Assembly (NCBI GenBank): GCA_954871525.1
Contig: OX940866.1
Span: forward strand, 37,584,521-37,648,520
DNA length: 64,000 nucleotides
Direction: 5' to 3'
Source: Parietaria judaica
Lineage: Eukaryota > Streptophyta > Magnoliopsida > Rosales > Urticaceae
How positions within the stretch are numbered: the stretch's first letter is position 1; each line of letters starts with the position of its first letter. This document shows positions 39,694 to 52,408 of this stretch, in pieces. The notes beneath the pieces were generated by a model that ran no database searches, was not told where the DNA came from, and worked only from the letters and a program-made list of their open reading frames with translations. Position numbers and translations under genes: made by a program.

Positions 39694-40878
39694 TTGAATA
39701 TAACAAGAGTTCTCATGAAAAAATATGCAAGGATTAAATTGTTAACGAGAAATGCCATAGGAAATGTAGCATTTCTTTATCTTACAATTTTTACAACTTT
39801 AAATTTCGAACCAATTGAAAAAATAATGATTTTAGGGCTAATACATTGGAATTTGAATATAACAAGAGTTCTCATGCAAAAATATGCAAGGATTAAATTG
39901 TTGACGAGAAATGCCATAGGAAATGCTATAGCATTTCCTATAGCATTTCTTTATTTTACAATTTTTACAACCTTAAATTTCGAACCAATTGAAAAAATAA
40001 TGATTTTAGGGCTTATACATTGGAATTTGAATATAACAAGAGTTCTCATGCAAAAATATGCAAGGATTAAATTGTTGACGAGAAATGCCATAGGAAATGC
40101 TATAGCATTTTCTATAGCATTTCTTTATTTTACAATTTTTACAACCTTAAATTTCGAACCAATTGAAAAAATAATGATTTTAGGGCTTATACATTGGAAT
40201 TTGAATATAACAAGAGTTCTCATGCAAAAATATGCAAGGATTAAATTGTTGACGAGAAATGCCATAGGCCTATAGCATTTCTTTATTTTACAATTTTTAC
40301 AACCTTAAATTTCGAACCAATTGAAAAAATAATGATTTTAGGGCTTATACATTGGAATTTGAATATAACAAGAGTTCTCATGCAAAAATATGCAAGGATT
40401 AAATTGTTGACGAGAAATGCCATAGGAAATGCTATAGCATTTTCTATAGCATTTCTTTATTTTACAATTTTTACAACCTTAAATTTCGAACCAATTGAAA
40501 AAATAATGATTTTAGGGCTTATACATTGGAATTTGAATATAACAAGAGTTCTCATGCAAAAATATGCAAGGATTAAATTGTTGACGATAAATGCCATAGG
40601 AAATGCTATAGCATTTCCTATAGCATTTCTTTATTTTACATTTTTTACGACCTTAAATTTTGAACCAATTGAAAATATAATGATTTTAGGGCTCATACAT
40701 TGGAATTTTAATATTACAAGCGTTCTTATGCAAACTATGCAAGGATTAAATTGTTGACGAGAAATTCCATAGGAAATGCTATAGCATTTCCTATAGAATT
40801 TCTTTATTTTACATTTTTTACAACCTTAAATTTTGAACCAATTGAAAAATAATGATTTTAGGGCTTATACATTGAAAT
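39694..40878 (+). repeat. Hybrid HOR, 7-mer with 16-bp deletion (1,185 bp)
   Basis: Opens with the beta mark but ends with monomer 8 and type 9a of alpha, so it is recombinant. The fourth monomer has lost a 16-bp palindrome core at 40,268. The eighth-type monomer has GAAAATATAATG at about 40,671. Confidence 0.85.
40261..40280 (+). other. Exact excision of a 16-bp palindrome core
   Basis: GCCATAGG is joined to CCTATAGC. The missing bases are AAATGCTATAGCATTT, itself a perfect dyad. This second precise loss is independent of the one at 36,511. Confidence 0.92.
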
Positions 40879-41906
40879 TTGAATATAACAAGAGTTCTCA
40901 TGAAAAAATATGCAAGGATTAAATTGTTAACGAGAAATGCCATAGGAAATGTAGCATTTCTTTATCTTACAATTTTTACAACTTTAAATTTCGAACCAAT
41001 TGAAAAAATAATGATTTTAGGGCTAATACATTGGAATTTGAATATAACAAGAGTTCTCATGCAAAAATATGCAAGGATTAAATTGTTGACGAGAAATGCC
41101 ATAGGAAATGCTATAGCATTTCCTATAGCATTTCTTTATTTTACAATTTTTACAACCTTAAATTTTGAACCAATTGAAAAAATAATGATTTTAGGGCTTA
41201 TACATTGGAATTTGAATATAACAAGAGTTCTCATGCAAAAATATGCAAGGATTAAATTGTTGACGAGAAATGCCATAGGAAATGCTATAGCATTTTCTAT
41301 AGCATTTCTTTATTTTACAATTTTTACAACCTTAAATTTCGAACCAATTGAAAAAATAATGATTTTAGGGCTTATACATTGGAATTTGAATATAACAAGA
41401 GTTCTCATGCAAAAATATGCAAGGATTAAATTGTTGACGAGAAATGCCATAGGAAATGCTATAGTATTTTCTATAGCATTTCTTTATTTTACAATTTTTA
41501 CAACCTTAAATTTCGAACCAATTGAAAAAATAATGATTTTAGGGCTTATACATTGGAATTTGAATATAACAAGAGTTCTCATGCAAAAATATGCAAGGAT
41601 TAAATTGTTGACGAGAAATGCCATAGGAAATGCTATAGCATTTCCTATAGCATTTCTTTATTTTACATTTTTCACAACCTTAAATTTTGAACCAATTGAA
41701 AAAATAATGATTTTAGGGCTCATACATTGGAATTTTAATATTAAAAGCGTTCTCATGCAAACTATTCAAGGATTAAATTGTTGACGAGAAATGCCATAGG
41801 AAATGCTATAGCATTTCCTATAGAATTTCTTTATTTTACATTTTTTACAACCTTAAATTTTGAACCAAATGAAAAAATAATGATTTTAGGGCTTATACAT
41901 TGAAAT
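40879..41906 (+). repeat. HOR beta, 6-mer (1,028 bp)
   Basis: Beta mark and 9b end. The second type 7 monomer has ATAGTATTTTC at 41,461, a private variant also found at 43,707 in the next unit. Confidence 0.9.
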
Positions 41907-44030
41907 TTGAATATAACAAGAGTTCTCATGAAAAAATATGCAAGGATTAAATTGTTAACGAGAAATGCCATAGGAAATGTAGCATTTCTTTATCTTACAA
42001 TTTTTACAACTTTAAATTTCGAACCAATTGAAAAAATAATGATTTTAGGGCTTATACATTGGAATTTGAATATAACAAGAGTTCTCATGCAAAAATATGC
42101 AAGGATTAAATTGTTGACGAGAAATGCCATAGGAAATGCTATAGCATTTCCTATAGCATTTCTTTATTTTACATTTTTTACAACCTTAAATTTCAAACCA
42201 ATTGAAAAAATAATGATTTTAGGGCTTATACATTGGAATTTGAATATTACAAGCGTTCTCATGCAAAAATATGCAAGGATTAAATTGTTGACGAGAAATG
42301 CCATAGGAAATGCTATAGCATTTCCTATAGCATTTCTTTATTTTACATTTTTTACAACCTTAAATTTCGAACCAATTGAAAAAATAATGATTTTATGGCT
42401 TATACATTGGAATTTGAATATAACAAGAGTTCTCATGAAAAAATACGCAAGGATTAAATGGTTGACGAGAAATGCCATAGGAAATTCTATAGCATTTCCT
42501 ATAGCATTTCTTTATTTTACATTTTTTACAACCTTAAATTTCGAACCAATTGAAAAAATAATGATTTTAGGGCTTATACATTGGAATTTGAATATAACAA
42601 GAGTTCTCATGCAAAAATATGCAACGATAAAATTGTTGACGAGAAATGTCATAGGAAATGCTATAGCATTTCATATAGCATTTCTTTATTTTACAATTTT
42701 TACAACCTTAAATTTCGAACCAATTGAAAAAATAATGATTTTAGGGCTTATACATTGGAATATGAATATAACAAGAGTTCTCATGCAAAAATATGCAAGG
42801 ATTAAATTGTTGACGAGAAATGCCATAGGAAATGCTATAGCATTTCCTATAGCATTTCTTTATTTTACAATTTTTACAACCTTAAATTTCGAACCAATTG
42901 AAAAAATAATGATTTTAGGGCTTATACATTGGAATTTGAATATAACAAGAGTTCTCATGCAAAAATATGCAAGGATTAAATTGTTGACGAGAAATGCCAT
43001 AGGAAATGCTATAGCATTTCCTATAGCATTTCTTTATTTTACAATTTTTACAACCTTAAATTTTGAACCAATTGAAAAAATAATGATTTTAGGGCTTATA
43101 CATTGGAATTTGAATATAACAAGAGTTCTCATGCAAAAATATGCAAGGATTAAATTGTTGACGAGAAATGCCATAGGAAATGCTATAGCATTTTCTATAG
43201 CATTTCTTTATTTTACAATTTTTACAACCTTAAATTTTGAACCAATTGAAAAAATAATGATTTTAGGGCTTATACATTGGAATTTGAATATAACAAGAGT
43301 TCTCATGCAAAAATATGCAAGGATTAAATTGTTGACGAGAAATGCCATAGGAAATGCTATAGCATTTCCTATAGCATTTCTTTATTTTACAATTTTTACA
43401 ACCTTAAATTTTGAACCAATTGAAAAAATAATGATTTTAGGGCTTATACATTGGAATTTGAATATAACAAGAGTTCTCATGCAAAAATATGCAAGGATTA
43501 AATTGTTGACGAGAAATGCCATAGGAAATGCTATAGCATTTTCTATAGCATTTCTTTATTTTACAATTTTTACAACCTTAAATTTCGAACCAATTGAAAA
43601 AATAATGATTTTAGGGCTTATACATTGGAATTTGAATATAACAAGAGTTCTCATGCAAAAATATGCAAGGATTAAATTGTTGACGAGAAATGCCATAGGA
43701 AATGCTATAGTATTTTCTATAGCATTTCTTTATTTTACAATTTTTACAACCTTAAATTTCGAACCAATTGAAAAAATAATGATTTTAGGGCTTATACATT
43801 GGAATTTGAATATAACAAGAGTTCTCATGCAAAAATATGCAAGGATTAAATTGTTGACGAGAAATGCCATAGGAAATGCTATAGCATTTCCTATAGCATT
43901 TCTTTATTTTACATTTTTCACAACCTTAAATTTTGAACCAATTGAAAAAATAATGATTTTAGGGCTCATACATTGGAATTTTAATATTAAAAGCGTTCTC
44001 ATGCAAACTATTCAAGGATTAAATTGTTGA
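41907..44030 (+). other. Longest open frame (707 codons), not called as a gene
   Basis: The frame reads through 13 monomers as a repeated 58-residue unit rich in I, L, F and N, containing motifs such as LLTRNAIGNAIAF and NFEPIEKIMI. It starts at TTG inside the repeat and ends at a monomer with a 1-bp deletion (CAAACTATTCAAGG). Differences between copies often change the residue (R/S, K/Q, L/W, A/V, P/S/H, F/I), and no upstream region is unique, since every base around it is satellite. Length 174, 159 (-15) and 162 (-12) keep the frame; -1, -2, -16 and -26 break it. I read it as a by-product of the period. Confidence 0.9.
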
Positions 44031-44152
44031 CGAGAAATGCCATAGGAAATGCTATAGCATTTCCTATAGAATTTCTTTATTTTACATTTTTTACAACCTT
44101 AAATTTTGAACCAAATGAAAAAATAATGATTTTAGGGCTTATACATTGAAAT
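41907..44152 (+). repeat. Expanded HOR, 13-mer (2,246 bp)
   Basis: Opens as alpha (monomers 1-6), continues with alternating CCTATAGC and TTCTATAGC monomers, and ends as beta 9b including ATAGTATTTTC. Its tail therefore copies that of 40,879-41,906. It holds the longest open frame of the window (41,907-44,030, 707 codons) because no frame-breaking monomer intervenes. Confidence 0.88.
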
Positions 44153-45701
44153 TTGAATATAACAAGAGTTCTCATGAAAAAATATGCAAGGATTAAATTG
44201 TTAACGAGAAATGCCATAGGAAATGTAGCATTTCTTTATCTTACAATTTTTACAACTTTAAATTTCGAACCAATTGAAAAAATAATGATTTTAGGGCTTA
44301 TACATTGGAATTTGAATATAACAAGAGTTCTCATGCAAAAATATGCAAGGATTAAATTGTTGACGAGAAATGCCATAGGAAATGCTATAGCATTTCCTAT
44401 AGCATTTCTTTATTTTACATTTTTTACAACCTTAAATTTCAAACCAATTGAAAAAATAATGATTTTAGGGCTTATACATTGGAATTTGAATATTACAAGC
44501 GTTCTCATGCAAAAATATGCAAGGATTAAATTGTTGACGAGAAATGCCATAGGAAATGCTATAGCATTTCCTATAGCATTTCTTTATTTTACATTTTTTA
44601 CAACCTTAAATTTCGAACCAATTGAAAAAATAATGATTTTATGGCTTATACATTGGAATTTGAATATAACAAGAGTTCTCATGAAAAAATACGCAAGGAT
44701 TAAATGGTTGACGAGAAATGCCATAGGAAATTCTATAGCATTTCCTATAGCATTTCTTTATTTTACATTTTTTACAACCTTAAATTTCGAACCAATTGAA
44801 AAAATAATGATTTTAGGGCTTATACATTGGAATTTGAATATAACAAGAGTTCTCATGCAAAAATATGCAACGATAAAATTGTTGACGAGAAATGTCATAG
44901 GAAATGCTATAGCATTTCATATAGCATTTCTTTATTTTACAATTTTTACAACCTTAAATTTCGAACCAATTGAAAAAATAATGATTTTAGGGCTTATACA
45001 TTGGAATATGAATATAACAAGAGTTCTCATGCAAAAATATGCAAGGATTAAATTGTTGACGAGAAATGCCATAGGAAATGCTATAGCATTTCCTATAGCA
45101 TTTCTTTATTTTACAATTTTTACAACCTTAAATTTCGAACCAATTGAAAAAATAATGATTTTAGGGCTTATACATTGGAATTTGAATATAACAAGAGTTC
45201 TCATGCAAAAATATGCAAGGATTAAATTGTTGACGAGAAATGCCATAGGAAATGCTATAGCATTTTCTATAGCATTTCTTTATTTTACAATTTTTACAAC
45301 CTTAAATTTCGAACCAATTGAAAAAATAATGATTTTAGGGCTTATACATTGGAATTTGAATATAACAAGAGTTCTCATGCAAAAATATGCAAGGATTAAA
45401 TTGTTGACGAGAAATGCCATAGGAAATGCTATAGCATTTCCTATAGCATTTCTTTATTTTACATTTTTTACAACCTTAAATTTTGAACCAATTGAAAAAA
45501 TAATGATTTTAGGGCTCATACATTGGAATTTTAATATTACAAGCGTTCTTATGCAAACTATGCAAGGATTAAATTGTTGACGAGAAATTCCATAGGAAAT
45601 GCTATAGCATTTCCTATAGAATTTCTTTATTTTACATTTTTTACAACCTTAAATTTTGAACCAATTGAAAAATAATGATTTTAGGGCTTATACATTGAAA
45701 T
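44153..45701 (+). repeat. HOR alpha, 9-mer (1,549 bp)
   Basis: Complete order 1-9, alpha mark, 9a end. Monomer 5 has GCAACGATAAAATTG, shared only with the unit at 41,907. Monomer 8 has lost its usual GATAAATGCC and TTTACGACC marks. Confidence 0.9.
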
Positions 45702-46555
45702 TTGAATATAACAAGAGTTCTCATGAAAAAATATGCAAGGATTAAATTGTTAACGAGAAATGCCATAGGAAATGTAGCATTTCTTTATCTTACAATTTTT
45801 ACAACTTTAAATTTCGAGCCAATTGAAAAAATAATGATTTTAGGGCTAATACATTGGAATTTGAATATAACAAGAGTTCTCATGCAAAAATATGCAAGGA
45901 TTAAATTGTTGACGAGAAATGCCATAGGAAATGCTATAGCATTTCCTATAGCATTTCTTTATTTTACAATTTTTACAACCTTAAATTTCGAACCAATTGA
46001 AAAAATAATGATTTTAGGGCTTATACATTGGAATTTGAATATAACAAGAGTTCTCATGCAAAAATATGCAAGGATTAAATTGTTGACGAGAAATGCCATA
46101 GGAAATGCTATAGCATTTTCTATAGCATTTCTTTATTTTACAATTTTTACAACCTTAAATTTCGAACCAATTGAAAAAATAATGATTTTAGGGCTTATAC
46201 ATTGGAATTTGAATATAACAAGAGTTCTCATGCAAAAATATGCAAGGATTAAATTGTTGACGAGAAATGCCATAGGAAATGCTATAGCATTTCCTATAGC
46301 ATTTCTTTATTTTACATTTTTTACAACCTTAAATTTTGAACCAATTGAAAAAATAATTATTTTAGGGCTCATACATTGGAATTTTAATATTACAAGCGTT
46401 CTCATGCAAACTATGCAAGGATTAAATTGTTGACGAGAAATTCCATAGGAAATGCTATAGCATTTCCTATAGAATTTCTTTATTTTACATTTTTTACAAC
46501 CTTAAATTTTGAACCATTTGAAAAAATAATGATTTTAGGGCTTATACATTGAAAT
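45702..46555 (+). repeat. Beta-marked 5-mer with 9a end (854 bp)
   Basis: Opens with the beta mark (GGGCTAATAC) but ends with TATTACAAGCG / CAAACTATGCAAGG, so it is recombinant. TTTCGAGCC is a private variant in the short monomer. Confidence 0.85.
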
Positions 46556-47582
46556 TTGAATATAACAAGAGTTCTCATGAAAAAATATGCAAGGATTAAA
46601 TTGTTAACGAGAAATGCCATAGGAAATGTAGCATTTCTTTATCTTACAATTTTTACAACTTTAAATTTCGAACCAATTGAAAAAATAATGATTTTAGGGC
46701 TAATACATTGGAATTTGAATATAACAAGAGTTCTCATGCAAAAATATGCAAGGATTAAATTGTTGACGAGAAATGCCATAGGAAATGCTATAGCATTTCC
46801 TATAGCATTTCTTTGTTTTACATTTTTTACAACCTTAAATTTTGAACCAATTGAAAAAATAATGATTTTAGGGCTCATACATTGGAATTTTAATATTACA
46901 AGCGTTCTCATGCAAAACTATGCAAGGATTAAATTGTTGACGAGAAATGCCATAGGAAATGCTATAGCATTTCCTATAGTATTTCTTTATTTTACATTGT
47001 TTACGACCTAAAATTCGAACCAATTGAAAAAATAATGATTTTAGGGCTTATACATTGGAATTTGAATATAACAAGAGTTCTCATGCAAAAATATGCAAGG
47101 ATTAAATTGTTGACGAGAAATGCCATAGGAAATGCTATAGCATTTTCTATAGCATTTCTTTATTTTACAATTTTTACAACCTTAAATTTCGAACCAATTG
47201 AAAAAATAATGATTTTAGGGCTTATACATTGGAATTTGAATATAACAAGAGTTCTCATGCAAAAATATGCAAGGATTAAATTGTTGACGAGAAATGCCAT
47301 AGGAAATGCTATAACATTTCCTATAGCATTTCTTTATTTTACATTTTTTACAACTTTAAATTTTGAACCAATTGAAAAAATAATGATTTTAGGGCTCATA
47401 CATTGGAATTTTAATATTACAAGCGTTCTCATGCAAACTATGCAAGGATTAAATTGTTGACGAGAAATTCCATAGGAAATGCTATAGCATTTCCTATAGA
47501 ATTTCTTTATTTTACATTTTTTACAACCTTAAATTTTGAACCAATTGAAAAAATAATGATTTTAGGGCTTATACATTGAAAT
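46556..47582 (+). repeat. Beta-marked 6-mer with atypical members (1,027 bp)
   Basis: The third monomer is unusual: TTTTAATATTACAAGCG and CAAAACTATGCAAGG, then GTTTACGACCTAAAATTCG. That signature otherwise occurs only at about 62.9-63.5 kb. The unit ends in 9a. Confidence 0.8.
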
Positions 47583-50500
47583 TTGAATATAACAAGAGTT
47601 CTCATGAAAAAATATGCAAGGATTAAATTGTTAACGAGAAATGCCATAGGAAATGTAGCATTTCTTTATCTTACAATTTTTACAACTTTAAATTTCGAAC
47701 CAATTGAAAAAATAATGATTTTAGGGCTTATACATTATAATTTGAAAATAACAAGAGTTCTCATGCAAAAATATGCAAGGATTAAATTGTTGACGAGAAA
47801 TGCCATAGGAAATGCTATATCATTTCCTATAGCATTTCTTTATTTTACATTTTTTACAACCTTAAATTTCGAACCAATTGAAAAAATAATGATTTTAGGG
47901 CTTATACATTGGAATTTGAATATTACAAGCGTTCTCATGCAAAAATATGCAAGGATTAAATTGTTGACGAGAAATGTCATAGGAAATGCTAGCATTTCCT
48001 ATAGCATTTCTTTATTTTACATTTTTTACAACCTTATATTTCGAACCAATTGAAAAAATAATGATTTTACGGCTTATACATTGGAATTTGAATATAACAA
48101 GAGTTCTCATGAAAAAATACGCAAGGATTAAATGGTTGACGAGAAATGCCATAGGAAATTCTATAGCATTTCCTATAGCATTTCTTTATTTTACTTTTTT
48201 TACAACCTTAAATTTCGAACCAATTGAAAAAATAATGATTTTAGGGCTTATACATTGGAATTTGAATATAACAAGAGTTCTCATGCAAAAATATGCAACG
48301 ATTAAATTGTTGACGAGAAATGTCATAGGAAATGCTATAGCATTTCCTATAGCATTTCTTTATTTTACAATTTTTACAACCTTAAATTTCGAACCAATTG
48401 AAAAAATAATGATTTTAGGGCTTATACATTGGAATATGAATATAACAAGAGTTCTCATGCAAAAATATGCAAGGATTAAATTGTTGACGAGAAATGCCAT
48501 AGGAAATGCTATAGCATTTCCTATAGCATTTCTTTATTTTACAATTTTTACAACCTTAAATTTCGAACCAATTGAAAAAATAATGATTTTAGGGCTTATA
48601 CATTGGAATTTGAATATAACAAGAGTTCTCATGCAAAAATATGCAAGGATTAAATTGTTGACGAGAAATGCCATAGGAAATGCTATAGCATTTTCTATAG
48701 CATTTCTTTATTTTACAATTTTTACAACCTTAAATTTCGAACCAATTGAAAAAATAATGATTTTAGGGCTTATACATTGGAATTTGAATATAACAAGAGT
48801 TCTCATGCAAAAATATGCAAGGATTAAATTGTTGACGAGAAATGCCATAGGAAATGCTATAGCATTTCCTATAACATTTCTTTATTTTACATTTTTCACA
48901 ACCTTAAATTTTGAACCAATTGAAAAAATAATGATTTTAGGGCTCATACATTGGAATTTTAATATTAAAAGCGTTCTCATGCAAACTATTCAAGGATTAA
49001 ATTGTTGACGAGAAATGTCATAGGAAATGCTATAGCATTTCCTATAGAATTTCTTTATTTTACATTTTTTACAACCTTAAACTTTGAACCAAATGAAAAA
49101 ATAATGATTTTAGGGCTTATACATTGAAATTTGAATATAACAAGAGTTCTCATGCAAAAATATGCAAGGATTAAATTGTTGACGATAGGAAATGTTATAG
49201 CATATCCTATAGAATTTCATTATTTTACATTTTTTACAACCTTAAATTTCGAACCAATTGAAAAAATAATGATTTTAGGGCTTATACATTGAAATTTGAA
49301 TATAACAAGAGTTCTCATGAAAAAATATGCAAGGATTAAATTGTTAACGAGAAATGCCATAGGAAATGCTATAGCATTTCCTATAGCATTTCTTTATTTT
49401 ACAATTTTTACAACCTTAAATTTCGAACCAATTGAAAAAATAATGATTTTAGGGCTTATACATTGGAATTTAAATATAACAAGAGTTCTCTTGCAAAAAT
49501 ATGCAAGGATTAAATTGTTGACGAGAAATGCCATAGGAAATGCTATAGCATTTCCTATAGCATTTCTTTATTTTACATTTTTTACAACCTTAAATTTCGA
49601 ACCAATTGAAAAAATAATGATTTTAGGGCTTATACATTGGAATTTGAATATTACAAGCGTTCTCATGCAAAAATATGCAAGGATTAAATTGTTGACGAGA
49701 AATGCCATAGGAAATGCTAGCATTTCCTATAGAATTTCTTTATTTTACATTTTTTACAACCTTAAATTTCGAACCAATTGAAAAAATAATGATTTTATGG
49801 CTTATACATTGGAATTTGAATATAACAAGAGTTCTCATGAAAAAATACGCAAGGATTAAATGGTTGACGAGAAATGCCATAGGAAATTCTATAGCATTTC
49901 CTATAGCATTTCTTTATTTTACATTTTTTACAACCTTAAATTTCGAACCAATTGAAAAAATAATGATTTTAGGGCTTATACATTGGAATTTGAATATAAC
50001 AAGAGTTCTCATGCAAAAATATGCAACGATTAAATTGTTGACGAGAAATGTCATAGGAAATGCTATAGCATTTCCTATAGCATTTCTTTATTTTACAATT
50101 TTTACAACCTTAAATTTCGAACCAATTGAAAAAATAATGATTTTAGGGCTTATACATTGGAATATGAATATAACAAGAGTTCTCATGCAAAAATATGCAA
50201 GGATTAAATTGTTGACGAGAAATGCCATAGGAAATGCTATAGCATTTCCTATAGCATTTCTTTATTTTACAATTTTTACAACCTTAAATTTCGAACCAAT
50301 TGAAAAAATAATGATTTTAGGGCTTATACATTGGAATTTGAATATAACAAGAGTTCTCATGCAAAAATATGCAAGGATTAAATTGTTGACGAGAAATGCC
50401 ATAGGAAATGCTATAGCATTTTCTATAGCATTTCTTTATTTTACAATTTTTACAACCTTAAATTTCGAACCAATTGAAAAAATAATGATTTTAGGGCTTA

Positions 50501-50858
50501 TACATTGGAATTTGAATATAACAAGAGTTCTCATGCAAAAATATGCAAGGATTAAATTGTTGACGAGAAATGCCATAGGAAATGCTATAGCATTTCCTAT
50601 AACATTTCTTTATTTTACATTTTTCACAACCTTAAATTTTGAACCAATTGAAAAAATAATGATTTTAGGGCTCATACATTGGAATTTTAATATTAAAAGC
50701 GTTCTCATGCAAACTATTCAAGGATTAAATTGTTGACGAGAAATGCCATAGGAAATGCTATAGCATTTCCTATAGAATTTCTTTATTTTACATTTTTTAC
50801 AACCTTAAACTTTGAACCAAATGAAAAAATAATGATTTTAGGGCTTATACATTGAAAT
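47583..50858 (+). repeat. Irregular 19-monomer unit with an internal 10-mer duplication
   Basis: Positions 47,986-49,008 recur at 49,714-50,736 (offset 1,728 bp, 10 monomers), including shared CCTATAACATTTC and TTAAACTTTGAACC. Between them, 49,130-49,790 holds block 4-type monomers. Confidence 0.82.
49130..49790 (+). repeat. Island of block 4-type monomers
   Basis: Shows GGAAATGTTATAGC with AGAATTTCATTATTTT, then GGAATTTAAATATAAC with TTCTCTTGCAAAAATATG, then a GCTAGC monomer. The same series occurs at 55.9-56.5, 56.9-57.5 and (in part) 58.1-58.6 kb. The first monomer lacks 9 bp (GACGATAGGAAATG at 49,181). Confidence 0.8.
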
Positions 50859-52408
50859 TTGAATATAACAAGAGTTCTCATGAAAAAATATGCAAGGATT
50901 AAATTGTTAACGAGAAATGCCATAGGAAATGTAGCATTTCTTTATCTTACAATTTTTACAACTTTAAATTTCGAACCAATTGAAAAAATAATGATTTTAG
51001 GGCTTATACATTGGAATTTAAATATAACAAGAGTTCTCATGCAAAAATATGCAAGGATTAAATTGTTGACGAGAAATGCCATAGGAAATGCTATAGCATT
51101 TCCTATAGCATTTCTTTATTTTACATTTTTTACAACCTTAAATTTCAAACCAATTGAAAAAATAATGATTTTAGGGCTTATACATTGGAATTTGAATATT
51201 ACAAGCGTTCTCATGCAAAAATATGCAAGGATTAAATTGTTGACGAGAAATGCCATAGGAAATGCTATAGCATTTCCTATAGCATTTCTTTATTTTACAT
51301 TTTTTACAACCTTAAATTTCGAACCAATTGAAAAAATAATGATTTTATGGCTTATACATTGGAATTTGAATATAACAAGAGTTCTCATGAAAAAATACGC
51401 AAGGATTAAATGGTTGACGAGAAATGCCATAGGAAATTCTATAGCATTTCCTATAGCATTTCTTTATTTTACATTTTTTACAACCTTAAATTTCGAACCA
51501 ATTGAAAAAATAATGATTTTAGGGCTTATACATTGGAATTTGAATATAACAAGAGTTCTCATGCAAAAATATGCAACGATTAAATTGTTGACGAGAAATG
51601 TCATAGGAAATGCTATAGCATTTCCTATAGCATTTCTTTATTTTACAATTTTTACAACCTTAAATTTCGAACCAATTGAAAAAATAATGATTTTAGGGCT
51701 TATACATTGGAATATGAATATAACAAGAGTTCTCATGCAAAAATATGCAAGGATTAAATTGTTGACGAGAAATGCCATAGGAAATGCTATAGCATTTCCT
51801 ATAGCATTTCTTTATTTTACAATTTTTACAACCTTAAATTTCGAACCAATTGAAAAAATAATGATTTTAGGGCTTATACATTGGAATTTGAATATAACAA
51901 GAGTTCTCATGCAAAAATATGCAAGGATTAAATTGTTGACGAGAAATGCCATAGGAAATGCTATAGCATTTTCTATAGCATTTCTTTAATTTACAATTTT
52001 TACAACCTTAAATTTCGAACCAATTGAAAAAATAATGATTTTAGGGCTTATACATTGGAATTTGAATATAACAAGAGTTCTCATGCAAAAATATGCAAGG
52101 ATTAAATTGTTGACGAGAAATGCCATAGGAAATGCTATAGCATTTCCTATAGCATTTCTTTATTTTACATTTTTCACAACCTTAAATTTTGAACCAATTG
52201 AAAAAATAATGATTTTAGGGCTCATACATTGGAATTTTAATATTAAAAGCGTTCTCATGCAAACTATTCAAGGATTAAATTGTTGACGAGAAATGCCATA
52301 GGAAATGCTATAGCATTTCCTATAGAATTTCTTTATTTTACATTTTTTACAACCTTAAATTTTGAACCAAATGAAAAAATAATGATTTTAGGGCTTATAC
52401 ATTGAAAT
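50859..52408 (+). repeat. HOR alpha-like 9-mer (1,550 bp)
   Basis: Order 1-9, but monomer 5 has CATTTCCTATAGC where the core units have CATTTCATATAGC, and the end is type 9b. A private change gives CTTTAATTTAC near 51,986, which introduces a stop codon in the open frame. Confidence 0.87.

Noticed and set aside
31484..44030. Open frames of 475-707 codons as repeat-protein genes
   Set aside because: They are made wholly of satellite monomers, begin and end inside the array, change frame with each 1-2 bp indel and have no unique promoter or coding context.
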